Part shown: piece by piece, positions 41,975 to 54,072 of the stretch
How the letters are laid out: each line of letters opens with the position of its first letter
Numbering within the stretch: the stretch's first letter is position 1
NCBI RefSeq assembly: GCF_000003195.3
Contig: NC_012871.2
Location: forward strand, 6,001,997 to 6,065,996
Length of the DNA stretch: 64,000 bases
From: Sorghum bicolor
Lineage: Eukaryota; Streptophyta; Magnoliopsida; Poales; Poaceae
Direction of reading: 5' to 3'
Position numbers and translations under genes: made by a program
Notes under the pieces: generated by a model
What the model saw: the letters and a program-made list of their open reading frames with translations, nothing else
Database searches by the model: none
What the model was told of the DNA's origin: nothing

Positions 41975-44900
41975 TTAAGCTTGAATCTCCTCGATCTCAT
42001 TCGCCCCACTGCTGCTAGCCTCATTGCTACCTTCAGAACTCTCTGCAGTTTCTGGCATCTCGAAAATCAGCGTCGCCTCCTCGCCCTCGACTAACAACAA
42101 CACATCAAGACTAACCCTGTTGGGATGCTCCCTGGCTTCTTTTCTCACGACGTCGATGATGGCGCTGATGCACGGGCTGTCTCCTCGATACCATTCACTG
42201 CATTGGAACTGGACATGTCGAAGGCTCACGAGGTGCTTGATACCCATAGGTGGGTCTGTATTTGGTGGGCCACCGTAGAACTGGAACTCGAACCCAAGCC
42301 AGTCCAGGCTTGGCATAGCTCCTTCCTGGAAGGTAATCCGTGGCACTCGGCTGTCAATAGTGAGGAACTCGAGCTTTGCGAAGCCTCCACTGCTAATGAC
42401 TGCAGGCTTTCTGAGGACACCTTCGAACCTTAGGTCCAGAAACACCAGGTAGGGCATCTCCCGCAGAATCTCTAGATCCTGCTCCTCTAGCTTGCAGATC
42501 CTGATGTCCAAGGTGACAATATTGTTGAAGTGCTCTTTGATCCACTGCGGAATGTGCATGTGCTTGGTGCTGACGATTAGTCCGCCATTGCCAATCCCAT
42601 ATGTTAAGTTGAACGATAGGATCTCCCCTGCCAGTGTTGACACCAGATCACTATTCTTCCAAGCTTGGCGGACGCAACTAGGCAATCTCTCCAATTTTGA
42701 AAGCTGACCAGCTTCAAAGGGTAGTGTGCCGACTCTTGTGTATAGAGTCTTCAGTTTCTTCAGTCCCCCAATTTCCCTTGGTATCTTCCTCACATTAGTA
42801 TACTCCAAATCTAAAGCCTCTAAATGCTGCAGTTTCCCAATATCCCGAGGCAGCTTTGTGATTGTTTCAACTCGTCTCAAACGCAGAGCCTCCAACCGCT
42901 GGAGGTTCCCGATCTCACGGGGCACCTCTGTGATGCTTGTTCCACTCAGGTTAAGCTTCTCCAAGTGCTGCAGTTTCCCAATCTCCTTGGGCAGCTCTGT
43001 GATCCCTAAGTTCCAACTCACGTCCAGATTCTTCAACTGCTGCAGTTCACCAATGTCCCTAGGTATCCCTGAGAGCTCACGGTTATAACTCACGTCCAGA
43101 GTCTTGAGTTTCTTCAGTGTCCTGATGATCTCCCAGGCCTGCTCTCTGATGTTTGATCCACCGATGCACAGAGTCTCTAATATATGCTTCAGGTTCCCCA
43201 TCTCCCTAGGCAGCTCTGTGAGCTCTTTGTTCCAACTCACGTCCACAGTCTTCAATTGCTTTAGGTCACCAATCTCAGCAGGTAATCTTATGATCTTTGT
43301 TCGAGACACTTCCAAAGTCTCCAAATACTGCAGCCTGGCTACCTCTGTTGGGATCTCAGTAATCCCCTCTCCACCAGACACTAGCAGGTGCCTGAGACGG
43401 TGCAGCCCACACATATCCTTCAGATGTTGATTCTCGAGAACCCCACTGTTGTTTCGAGCGTCCAACACTCGCAGCTGTTGCAAATGCTTGTAAGGGATCT
43501 TCTCAGCATCTTCTAAAACGACAAGGGACCGGACATGATGCCAATCATCAATTCCCGACAAGGGATCCACTGGATCACTGCTTGCTGGCGAGTGGTCAAT
43601 ACATAGCCGACTGACCGGAGAGCACGGAATGTCAGAAGTGCAAGTGATGAACTTGTGTTCACGCAACTTGCATCTAAGGTAATTTCGCATCATGGGGTGC
43701 AGGGAGAGGGAGCGACCTATAAAGAATCCCCTGCTGACAAGCTCATCAAAGTAGTCTTTTGCTACCTCTTCCTTGCAAACAAAACCTTGCTCGATCCATC
43801 GCCTTACCAAATCGTCCCTGATAAAACCATGATCCTCAGGGTATATTCTTTTTTTCGCGATCGGGTCCTCAGGGTATATACTGCAGTACAACAAGCAAGT
43901 CTTCAGCATATGATGAGGAAGATCCTTATAGCCAAGATCGAAACTCTCTACCAATGGTTCAAACCCTGGAGTGTTCTGAATCCCATTTCTCGTAACTTGT
44001 TCCTCAATCCTGCCTTGCAAATCACGTGTCTCTATACACAGCCTTTGTTGTTCTTGACGCTCTCGTTCCTTTGTCAATGCTGAAAACATACAAGCAAATG
44101 CTAATGGCATACCACGACACATGGTCACAATAGGGTGGTAACGGCCAAAATCTTCTCCAACCATGCCAGCGTACATATCAATCATTTGATAATGGAAGGG
44201 TGCTCTCCATAACCCATCAATTTGGTAGACCAAGGCATCAAAATCATCACGCCACTTGTCGGTTATAGCATTAACACGACTCGTCGTCACAATTCTACTG
44301 CCCAGATCGTTATCTGGAAGAGACTTCTTGATGGTTTCCCATTCTCCGCTATGCCAGATATCATCAATTATAACCAGGTACCTGTACAAGTTTAAAAAGA
44401 AAAATATTAATTAAATGCACTACCTGACAAAGACATTCCATCAGAGATCCTATGTGCATTGTTCACTGCCTCCATAGCCGAAGAGCACTTTCAAATACAG
44501 TATAGCGTCACAAACCATACCTACTATCATCACGGTGCTTAATGGAGTCTTAGATCAACTCAATCTCAGATCTCCTTTCCCCTATACCCTAAAACATGGC
44601 ATAGGGGATTGAGAATACTATAGATAGTAGAAGATAGGGGAGATGGACTGCGACAGATGGAAAAAAATCGTGGTCTGACATACGTAGAATACTATTGTAC
44701 TCCAAGTAGATTTTGATCATGTATTGAGCCCTACTAATCTTATAATTAATCCCCCTACTAGGGCACCGCATGAATTAGCTAGCCGATAAATCGTAGATTC
44801 GATTAGATTTTTTCCTCTCTGAGAAACCCTATTGGAGCCATACATCTAGGACATCAACCGCCTGCCTGTACGTGTGGACTTCATCGACGGATCGCATGAC

Positions 44901-47071
44901 GTCTGCAAGTGCAAGATCGTCGGCTCACTGAGATTGGTGGCACTGGCACCCATTGCTGCCGTGGAGAAGACGACGGTGTTCTCTCGTCTCCATCATGCTG
45001 GCGCCTCTTCGGCCTTAAGATTGGTGTATCTCATGTCCTCTCACAGAAATTCTACAAGACACATCACTGATGACGGCAATAACGGCATCACATCTACTAC
45101 GATAGCAATACCTGCAGCAACACATCATCCTGTGACATGTGTAAGACTCTACTCCATCCGTTCCAAATTATAAGTTATTTTGACTTTTTGGTACACCCAT
45201 TTTGCTACGCATCCAGATAGATAATATGTCTAGATACATAACAAAATAGGATGAACTAAAAAAGTCAAAACGACTTATAATTTGGAACTGAGGGAGTATG
45301 CCCCACAACATCCTATGACATATGTAAGACTATCATGTCCTTGGCATAAGACTCGCCAATAACATCTTTTGACATGAAAGACTCCAGTGGCGGCATCCTC
45401 TGATATATATAAGATGCCCCCCATAATAATGTCCCCCTAACATACGCAAGACAAACCAACAAATCCTCTGACATAAGCAAGATGCTCTTCTACGACTGCA
45501 ACTCTGTCTACAATATCGCATATTTTTTTGTGCCTTCGGCTATGTGCAGCTATGATATCGTCAACCTCAGCTACTACATGATTGTGTCCTAACTGAACTA
45601 TGAATACACTCTGTATTCCAGTTTGTTTTGCAATCGGACTTTGCACCAAGCTAGGACACAATCACTCAAACTCATACCGGCACAGGAGTGACTGTGTCCA
45701 TTAGATCCCCATCGGACTGTTGTGAGCAATGTTAGATCAACCAAATTCCTCCCGCTAATATTAGGCAGAGATAATAGTAGAGGTGTGTAACTGAAATTGA
45801 AGTGGTTAGATTATTATTATATTTTTTTAATCATAGAAGTTGGTAGAAGCAATTTCTAGGTTACTTGATCATCTTTTCTAATGATATAGGTGTCTAATTT
45901 ATATGCAAATTTACAGATTTACCTTTTATAATGGTAGGGATACTTTATGTTATTTTTCAAAATGGTAAATTATGCAATATTTTTTTTACAGACATTAATA
46001 GATATAATGGATATAGGTGATCAAAGTCTACCAAATTAATTGCTTAATGCTTCTATTTTTTTTGTGATTCTATCTCTAGGATTTTTTTTTGTAGCACGTC
46101 TCGTAAAAATTGACATGGTGGCTCTGTTGTGGCCTTCAATTAGTTATAGCAAGATAGTACATAGGCCATATATGAAATGTAGATATTGGAGTGAAGATGT
46201 GAACACATGCTCACCTTTTATCCTTGAGGAAACTCGATATGATGTCGATGAGATGTTCATTCTTGGTCGCTGCTTTGGTGCCAGCAAGTAGCACATCAGT
46301 GCTTTCAGATGTCACTTGTTGTAGAATGCTGGCTAGAACCTCCATCATATTCTGACATGAAGTGATCGACACAAAAGCCCGGGCTTGGAACTTATCTTTA
46401 ATCGCTTCATACACAAGGCGAGCAAGTGTTGTTTTACCCACTCCGGGAAATCCAAGGATGGATGCCATTTTGAGCTGCGGTGTGTTCTTCTCTTCTCCTA
46501 CCAGGTGATCTATGAGCTTATCCCTCGGGTTTTCCATGTCCACGAGCTCTGAGATGTCCTTGTGGACATAGGGATCAACGACTCGAGCGTGCCGCTCGGC
46601 AGGACCAGAGTCGACGACGGTGGTTTTTCTTCTTGAAAATAAGCTCGGGATGGTGCTGGTCTGGGCGGAGTGCATCTTCCACTTGTTGCGGCACCGCTCG
46701 GACACATCATCGGCCCTTGTCTTGAGGTCCTGGAAAGGACTCGGCTGGATCTTGGCTTGCATAAAGCGCTTGCCGTCGTTGCTGCGCTTCAAACTGAGGA
46801 TGAAGTCGTCGATGGCGTCGTTCATGTCGTCGGCGAGACGCCATGCTTCCTTCCTCAGCTCCTTGCCTTCCACATCGTGATCCACACTCTCCCATGTCAC
46901 CCAAAGAATTGAGTGGATGGACTTGAGCTTGGATTTGATGACCCTCACGTCCTTCCGAGTTCGACGCCGAAGCCGGTACTCATGGTCACCACGCTGCTGC
47001 AGCAAAGCTCTCAGCTTGGCTACCACAGGCCCCAGGGCCCCCGTGGCTGCGGTCACGGGAGCGTCCTCCAT
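41975..47071 (-). CDS. CC-NB-ARC-LRR (NLR) disease-resistance-type protein, copy 1
   Basis: Two exons, 47071-46215 and 44381-41975, joined by a 1.83-kb intron just before kinase-2; 1087 aa. Order: Rx-type coiled coil with an EDVID-like motif (ADDMNDAIDDF, residues 80-90), P-loop GFPGVGKTT (207-215), RNBS-A (FQARAFVSITS), kinase-2 YLVIIDDIW (287-295), RNBS-B GSRIVTTSR, GLPL-type CRGMPLAFA (about 375), RNBS-D LLYCSIYPED, and SLHPMMRNYL where MHD is expected. Then come about ten leucine-rich repeats of the LPREIGNLKHLETL type and a Ser/Glu-rich tail. NLRs act as intracellular immune receptors. An 11-residue in-frame insertion follows RNBS-D (direct repeat IYPED...IYPED). Copy 2 at 58.9 kb shares the layout. 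No stop or frameshift interrupts the frame, so it could be functional. Confidence 0.9.
45152..45296. mobile_element. Stowaway-like MITE in the first NLR gene's intron
   Basis: Starts CTCCATCCGTTCCAAATTAT and ends ATAATTTGGAACTGAGGGAG, flanked by TA at 45150-45151 and 45297-45298. It is 145 bp. Confidence 0.88.
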
Positions 47072-47300
47072 GCCTCGGTCTCTCAGCGGTCAGAGCTTGG
47101 CTATTCTAGGTCGCTCGCACGGCCAGCAGGGCCGCCGGCGGCGATACGGTCCGGCAGCTGAGCTTGTGAGTTTGTAGTTATGTGTGTACAACTCTATGCA
47201 GTGAGTACGGCGGTTTTCCAAACTATCACTCCCGATGATGGTTATCATTGCACTAAGGCAACGTATCATATGCAATCTAGCTTCGTGTGTAAATTATACA

Positions 47301-47460
47301 ACCACCAATTAAGACCACATGATCTAGATCCAACGTCTAAGATTTTTTTCACTGAAATCCCTTCACCTGTGGGTTTAAATCTAACCTGTGTGTATCTAGA
47401 TAGGAAGGTTTAAGTGAAAAAACCTTAGACGTTGAATCTATATCCTTTTAATTGGTAGTT
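47301..47460. repeat. Foldback MITE upstream of the first NLR gene
   Basis: The left arm (ACCAATTAAGACCACATGAT then CCAACGTCTAAG...TTTTTCACT) and right arm (AAGTGAAAAAACCTTAGACG then ATCCTTTTAATTGGT) are imperfect reverse complements. It lies 230-390 bp upstream of the start codon, in the likely promoter. Confidence 0.7.
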
Positions 47461-47666
47461 GCATAGGTTGCACATGAAGCTGAGTTGTACAGGATATATT
47501 TCCACACTAAGCACTTGCACTAAACCCAGATTGCAAGGCGCAGCGAAATCGAGATATTTGTTACTTTTTCTTTTGGACAAGCTTTTACTTTTACTTTATA
47601 TATATATAGCACATGCCTTTTCTTTTGGATTATCAGGAACACCTATCTAGACATGTATACTATAAT

Positions 47667-47846
47667 TCTGTTTGGTTTTCCTTACTAAATATTAGCCAGC
47701 TAAAATTATTTTAGCTATTTTTAGGTGACTAGTAGAACTAAACTGTTTTAGCTCTTTTTTTTAGTAAGTGTCTTTGAAAGTTTAGCTACTAAAGTAGCTA
47801 AAGTTTAACTAGCTAAAACTTAGCAAGAGGAACCAAATAAGCCCTT
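47667..47846. mobile_element. MITE with inverted GTTTGGTT..CCTT ends
   Basis: Left TCTGTTTGGTTTTCCTTACT, right CAAGAGGAACCAAATAAGCC, inverted with respect to each other. The interior is rich in AGCTAAA words on both arms. Non-coding. Confidence 0.6.
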
Positions 47847-49270
47847 ATTACGTTAATTTACATGACAACTTGGAATCTCAAGACAACTAGCATTGGCCAC
47901 GGAGAGAAAAGCAAAAGCTACAACATCGATCACCTTGCAAAAGTACAGCACCTCCAATCCGATCTTGGTTGCCCAGTCGTAAGGGATTTTGCGATTCTTC
48001 TCTTTTGCTTTGAACAAATAAATGAACATGATGCCTTTCCTTTCCTTGAACAAAGGAAGACGAAGCCTGATTTTTAAGATATACCGCATCTCCTTTTATT
48101 TCACTGAATATGTAAATAAATAGCACTGGCGAAGCAACGGATTGGATGCTTTGGTTTCCTTGTGTCTGCCGCCGTGTCTTTAGTGGTGACGAGTACTGAT
48201 ATACTTCCTCCGCCCACGAAAGAGTCAATTTCTAGAGTTATCCTAAGTCAAATTTTTTAAACTTTGACCAATTTTCTAGAAAAAATGCTAAGATTTATGG
48301 TATCAAATTAGTATCATTAGATTCACTATAGAATATATTTTTATATGATGTGCATTTTATATCATAGATATTGTTACTCTTTTCTATAAAGTTAGTCAAA
48401 CTTTAAAAAGTTTGACTGACACAGATTCTAAGAATTGACTCTTTCGTGGACGGAGGGAGTATATAGCATACGGAGAATATAATATAAATAAATAGAATCT
48501 GATATGCTTTCCTTCGCAGAACAGTAAAAGCTACTCTATATGCATGGTGTCATTCGGCAGTGCAAGCAACAAGCAAGCAGAAGACTTAGCTCGAAACCAA
48601 TGCAAATCAAGAGAAGAGAGTCCATCATCTGGTTTACCAGTATCAAACACTAAAGATGCTTTTCCTAATAAAATAAACAAATCAAAAGATACTTGGGCAC
48701 CCACAACGAGTATGCATTTCACACAGGCAAGACTGCATCAAGTCGGTAGATGTCAGTAAATAATAAGCACCACATTAAAATCGGAAACGGCTCGGACTCG
48801 GACATGATATAAGCATGCGGAACGCAAACTCCATTTACGGAAAGCATATATTACAAGTTAACCATTTCTATTTGTGGCAAATTTTCTTTTTCACTCGTTT
48901 TTTCTCCTTGCTTCCCGAACAGTCTCGCTGCTCTCCTTGATTTACCAGGCATCTTTCAGCCCACGCACATCCCACACATTACAAAAATGGATTCACTCAA
49001 GCAAGAAGCTATTCATCACATGTCAATCTGAGCTTTTTGAGATGTTTTATATAGCATCTCAGACATCTTAAAATACATAGGCGAAAAAATTGACATTATA
49101 AAGCATTTTAGAAGGCAAAAAAAACATACATCATTAGGCAACTTATATAACACGAAGTGACAAGCAGGAAAACAAAATATCATCAGCCTTAGAGCAAAAC
49201 ACACAAATACAGAAGCTAGTTATACAGAATTTCATCTTACCAAAAATTACACAATAATTAGAAATAGAAC
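47847..49270. other. Intergenic DNA with one Stowaway-like MITE
   Basis: Apart from the MITE at 48204-48459, only short unrecognised frames occur (for example an approximately 78-codon minus-strand frame at 47853-48089, which may be chance). The composition is AT-rich. Confidence 0.35.
48204..48459. mobile_element. Stowaway-like MITE with TA duplication
   Basis: Left CTTCCTCCGCCCACGAAAGA, right CTTTCGTGGACGGAGGGAG, flanked by TA. 256 bp, with long inverted subterminal sequence (AATTTCTAGAGTT / AGATTCTAAGAATT). Confidence 0.88.
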
Positions 49271-49274
49271 CGAA

Positions 49275-49905
49275 CAGATTTTTTTTGAAAATAATGACAG
49301 GAGCTCTGCCTTTCAATTAAGATAGAGAAAAAGAGTTTATGTACAAGCAAGAGAACACTCCGAAAAGGGTATTAAGGACCCCGGGAGTAGGAGAATCCAA
49401 AGAAAACACTTTCTGCAGGGGCAAAAACAAAGGGTACTAAGCGAAAGTGAAGGCCCTCCTCCTTTGCTCTATGTCCTCTTTGATTCTTGTGGCCACCTAT
49501 GACACCGTTTTTGAGGTATTATTAAAAATTCTTCTATTTCTCTCTTTTCAAATATTTCAAAATGTGTAGATCACTACCCTATTGAGCCATCTGCGTTCAG
49601 TGATTGGCACTTTTTACTGTCTCTTCCCACCATGCTTTGATCTGCACTGGGTCACCCTGAGGCTGTGCCAGCAGCACATTGAAGTTCTCTCAAGAGAGAA
49701 TTGGGTCCCAAACTATCTTTGCAAAAGGGCAGCACAAGCAAAGATGTAGGACGATTTCTAAGGGCCCATTGCAAAGGACACAATGCTCTTCATGTGGCCA
49801 TCCTCTCTTTTGTAGGTTTTGAGCTATGAGAATTTTGTCTTGTATTAGAACCTAGGTGAAGAACTTGCATTTGTTTTCCACCTATGCATTCCAAATCACA
49901 CTACT
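49275..49905 (-). mobile_element. LINE 3' fragment with zf-RVT-like domain
   Basis: On the minus strand the translation contains CKFFTWVLIQDKILIAQNLQ and KRGWPHEEHCVLCNGPLE then HLCLCCPFAKIVW, the cysteine/histidine pattern of the zinc-binding domain found at the end of plant LINE reverse transcriptases. An A-rich tail follows toward 49275. Stops interrupt the frame. It is a 5'-truncated dead copy. Confidence 0.7.
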
Positions 49906-50250
49906 AATTTTTGACCTTGTTGCATTAGTAAATTTTTGATATAATAGAGCCAAAATTGATGCGATAGCTTGGTGTCGCATTAGTTTTGCATTGATGCGAG
50001 CCGATGCAATAACTCTAGATGCAATAGCCTTGTCGCATCGGTTTAATTATCGAAATCACTAGAGAAATATTCTCCACCTCGATCAGACCTTAAACGTTTA
50101 ATTTTTCTTTCAAGTTGGTTCTCAACCTCAGCTTTATAGGCCTTAAAATAATTAAATGTTTCATCTTTTGTTTTTAAGAGATACACATAGCAAAATCTTG
50201 TGGAGTCATCTATAAAAGTGAGAAAGTAACGTTTTCCATCTTTGGTTAAA

Positions 50251-50506
50251 ATTCCATTCATCTCACATAGATCAGAATGAATAAGTTCTAGAGGTGCCAA
50301 ATTTCTCAACTCAACAGCCTTACGAGGTTTGCGAGTTTGTTTTGATTCAACACACACATGGCACTTAGACTTTTTAAAATTCCATTCATCTCACATAGAT
50401 CAGAATGAATAAGTTCTAGAGGTGCCAAATTCCTCAGCTCAGCAGCCTTATGAGGTTTGCGAGTTTGTTTTGATTCAACACACACATGACACTTAGACTT
50501 TTTAAC
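50251..50506. repeat. 128-bp tandem duplication within the copia integrase region
   Basis: Unit 50251-50378 (from ATTCCATTCATCTCACATAG) is repeated at 50379-50506 with a handful of substitutions (for example TTTCTCAACTCAACAGCC versus TTCCTCAGCTCAGCAGCC). As 128 is not a multiple of three, it shifts the integrase frame, so a protein-level repeat (CVESKQTRKP) appears in two frames. Confidence 0.85.
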
Positions 50507-51438
50507 CAAGTTAAATTTAGGAATTAAATTCAGATTTGCTAAGCACATAAGACAGCCATAACTTGCATGACAAAACCGTGAATGCCATAAATCTGACTCA
50601 TCAGAAATATCAACAGAGTTCACAAGTTTATTACAAACATCATGCAACGATAAGCGGAACAAATCTCCGCAATCATATCCTTTACCCACAAACGAACCAT
50701 GTCTCGACACAACACATTTATTTGATTCAAGAACAACTCTATAGCCATCTCGGCATAGCATAGATGCACTAACAAGATTTTTCTTCATGGAGGGAACATA
50801 CTGTACGTTCTTTAATGGCACCGTCTTTCCCGAAGTAAACTTCAGAATGACCATACCAACACCAAGAACATGAGCACGTGACCCATTACCCATCAGCAAA
50901 GCACCGGACCTCCCGACCTGGTAAGTGGCAAACAAAGAGACATCAGCACATACATGAATATTTGCACCACTGTCCATCCACCACTCAGGTGAATTACAAA
51001 CTGAAAGAACAAATGGTAAGGAATTACCATACCCAGATGTTCCATCTCCAGTTTCAGTAGTAACCATGTTTATAGCTTTCTTCTTCTGTTTGAACTTACG
51101 ATCAGGGCACTCACTTGCCCAATGATCCTCACTGCCACACACAAAGCCGCCATCTTTCTTCTTCTTCTTATTGTTATTTTGTTTCTTGAACTGTGTGGTT
51201 TGGACGGGTTTAGGAGTGTTCTCCTTCTTTTTCTAGATCTTCTTCTTGTTCCACTTGTGAGTTTTCTTCTGCACCACATTGGCAGATGAGGTCTCAACAC
51301 CTTTTCCATTGTCTTTTGCTCTAGCCCTCTCCTCAACATCTAGAGTGCCAATGAGTTCCTCAACATTGAACTCTTGCCTCTTGTGTTTGAGAGAGGTGTC
51401 AAAGTCCTTCCAAGAAGGTGGCAACTTGGCAATAATAC

Positions 51439-51857
51439 TGCGGGGGTATAAACCCCTATACCCTCATAGATCGACATAGGCCGCACCATCAGAGGTGGCT
51501 CGGCCCACAAGATGAAGACGTGCGACGCACGACGCTGGTCGGCGTGCACCGCAAAGCTACAAGATATTGTACCGAATAGGATACTTTGCTTGTAACTCTG
51601 TCCCTTCACAGTATATAAGGAGGGACAGGGGTCCCCTAAAGGACAGGTCATACACAACTCAACACAATTCAATTCAACACACAGCAATACAATCAGATGC
51701 AGGACGTAGGTATTACGCCCACACGGCGGCCGAACCTAGATAAAACCTTGTCTGTGTCTTGTGTCACCATCGAGTTTGTAGTTTGCGCACCTGTCTGCCA
51801 ATAAACTACTACCGTGGGTATACCCCAAGGTAGACTACCAACTAGCTTTCGTCGACA
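51439..51857 (+). repeat. 5' LTR of the non-autonomous element
   Basis: Begins TGCGGGGGTATAAACCCC, contains the promoter-like CAGTATATAAGGAGG near 51609, and ends GTCGACA. Confidence 0.9.
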
Positions 51858-52440
51858 GTGGCACGCCAGGTAGGGGGTGTGCATACAACATCCCAGACGA
51901 CCCAGATGGTTATCATCCCCGACTTCATGGCTGTGACAGACGACTTCACGTTCACCATCAGCTTCAACAGCTTCACCGCCACGACCACGGAGGAGGTGTA
52001 GATCCGATCTGTGCCATCGACGTCGGTCGTGGTTCCAACCACGCTAGCTATGACTCCGACTACTCCAGCAACGTCTCCGACCACGCCGACAACGCGTCAC
52101 CCGCTTCGCTGCTACAAAGAGAGGCAGATCGACAACACGACCTGCTCGGGTTATCGACCAAGTTATTTGGCCTACTTGCTCTGACCACCAGTTGCAATAA
52201 TAATCGCCGCGAAGAATGGTGCTACGACAACCGCGACCACCGTCATGACAACAAGTCAAAAAAACTCGAGGGCCAAACAATTTTGTCACCACCGACCAGA
52301 CTTTCGTCAAAAGATAAGTACACTTCTAATATTTTATTTATTTTTGGCATAATATTTTTTATTATCCTTCAGAAACAACTTTTTGGTTAGCCGAATAGTT
52401 TTTATCTTATACGAGTTTTTCAGAGCCGGCACTGTCTCCG

Positions 52441-52524
52441 ACTCCTCCCTACACGTGCATGAGATCCGCCCTCTGCGTTCTAACTCCTCCCTACACGTGC
52501 ATGAGATCCGCCCTCTGCGTTCTA
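52441..52524. repeat. 42-bp tandem duplication in the LTR element interior
   Basis: Two identical 42-bp copies of ACTCCTCCCTACACGTGCAT then GAGATCCGCCCTCTGCGTTC, at 52441-52482 and 52483-52524. Confidence 0.85.
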
Positions 52525-52774
52525 GGTGGTCGGCAATAGCTCTCTGGCGAGGCTGGCAATCCTATGCGTGTCTTGGTTCCGCACCTTATTCTGATTGTTG
52601 GCTAGACCAGAGCTGGTACAAGCACTAGAATGAATTAACTACTCATGCTAATTTTATAAAAAAAATCTAAAACTTATCTCAGTGCTGATTTTTTATCTAG
52701 AGTTTATTTATACATCATGTACTACCTATTCTCTATATTTATTTTTCAGGAGTTTGGCCCAGTCAACAAGCTAC

Positions 52775-53170
52775 GCTCGGGGACTCGTCGACTATTCCCT
52801 ATGCTGTGCTCGGGAACTGCTCCGACCACCGAGCATGTTTACGTTCCCAACCACGCTTGGGGACTTCTCGAGTAGTCTCTACGCTGTGCTTGAAGACTGT
52901 GCTGACCATCGAGCACGTTTACGTTTCCAACCATGCTCGGAGACTTATCTACCAGTCCCTACGCTATGCTCGGGGACTGTGCCGACCTTCGAGCACGTTT
53001 ACGTTCCCAACCATGTTCGGGGACTGGTCGACCAGTCTCTATGCCGTTCTCGGGGACTGTGCTGACCACCGAGCACGATTACATTCCCAACCGTGCTCGG
53101 GGACTCATCAATCACTCCCTGCGCTGTGCTTGGAACTTGCTTCGATTACTCTCCGACCACATCTTGGGGA
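52775..53170. repeat. 80-bp tandem repeat in the LTR element interior
   Basis: The landmark GCTCGGGGACT (with small changes) recurs at 52775, 52855, 52935, 53015 and 53095, an exact 80-bp period. Each unit also has GACCA(C/T)CGAGCACGTTTACG. About 4.8 copies. Confidence 0.9.
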
Positions 53171-53653
53171 CTGCTTTTCTCAGATACATATGTATTGGAC
53201 TGGATAATTTGAAATTTTTAGACCTTGCTACAAGGCTCATACTTCGCTTTCCAGCAAGCTTGGGGACTACATCGGTATGATGCACCTAGCGATGCATCTC
53301 AGCATTAAAATTTCTATGTGGATTTTTCTTCTTAGACCCTGGCACCACGTGACTACGCCACCTACTACCAGGCTCGGGGACTAAGTGGGCACACTTCACC
53401 TTACAGTAAATATGCTTGCTTTTTTAAGGTCTGTACTTTTCAGAAAAGTAAAGTGGGCACACTTCACCGGGAAAGAAATCTTTTTTCTCAAAGGCACCAT
53501 GCATTATTCGAACAACCTGCTTCTTCGGTGTTGACATTGATCAAGTATCAATTGTTCGGGCGTTTTCCTACTGGTCGGAGACGTCAAGCCTCACTAGCCG
53601 AAGAAGCTCAAGACAGCGTGATACATCATAATACATGGAGCTCGGGGACTAGC

Positions 53654-54072
53654 TGCGGGGGTATAAACCCCTATACCCTCATGGGTCGACATGGGCCGCA
53701 CCATCAGAGGTGGCTCGGCCCACAAGATGAAGACGTGCGGCGCACGACGTTGGTCGGCGTGCACCTCAAAGCTACAAGATATTGTACCAAATAGGATACT
53801 TTGCTTGTAACTCTATCCCTTGACAGTATATAAGGAGGGGCAGGGGTCCCCTAAAGGACAGGTCATATACAACTCAACACAGTTCAATTCAACACACAGC
53901 AATACAATCAGACGCAAGACGTAGGTATTACGCCCACACGGCGGCCGAACCTGGATAAAACATTTTCTGTGTCTTGCGTTACCATCGAGTTCGTAGTTTG
54001 CGCACCTGTCTACCGATAAACTACTACCGTGGGTATACCCCAAGGTAGACTACCGACTAGCTTACGTCGACA
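53654..54072 (+). repeat. 3' LTR of the non-autonomous element
   Basis: Same length as the 5' LTR and about 94% identical by eye. Preceded by a purine-rich GGAGCTCGGGGACTAGC (polypurine-tract position). Confidence 0.9.

Larger units (their letters stand above)
51439..54072 (+). mobile_element. Non-autonomous LTR retrotransposon with AATAC duplication
   Basis: 2634 bp, bounded by TG...CA long terminal repeats of 419 bp each (51439-51857 and 53654-54072) and flanked by AATAC at 51434-51438 and 54073-54077. The primer-binding region follows the left LTR (GTGGCACGCCAGGTAGGGGG). No gag or pol is encoded; the interior is tandem repeats. By eye the two LTRs differ at about 24 of 419 sites, mostly transitions. 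It interrupts the gag of the minus-strand copia element. Orientation is inferred from the TATA box (AGTATATAAGGAGG) and PBS position. Confidence 0.9.

Noticed and set aside
42024..43430. Plus-strand frames opposite the first NLR's LRR region
   Set aside because: They are mirror-strand shadows of the repeat-rich NLR exon and have no domain of their own.
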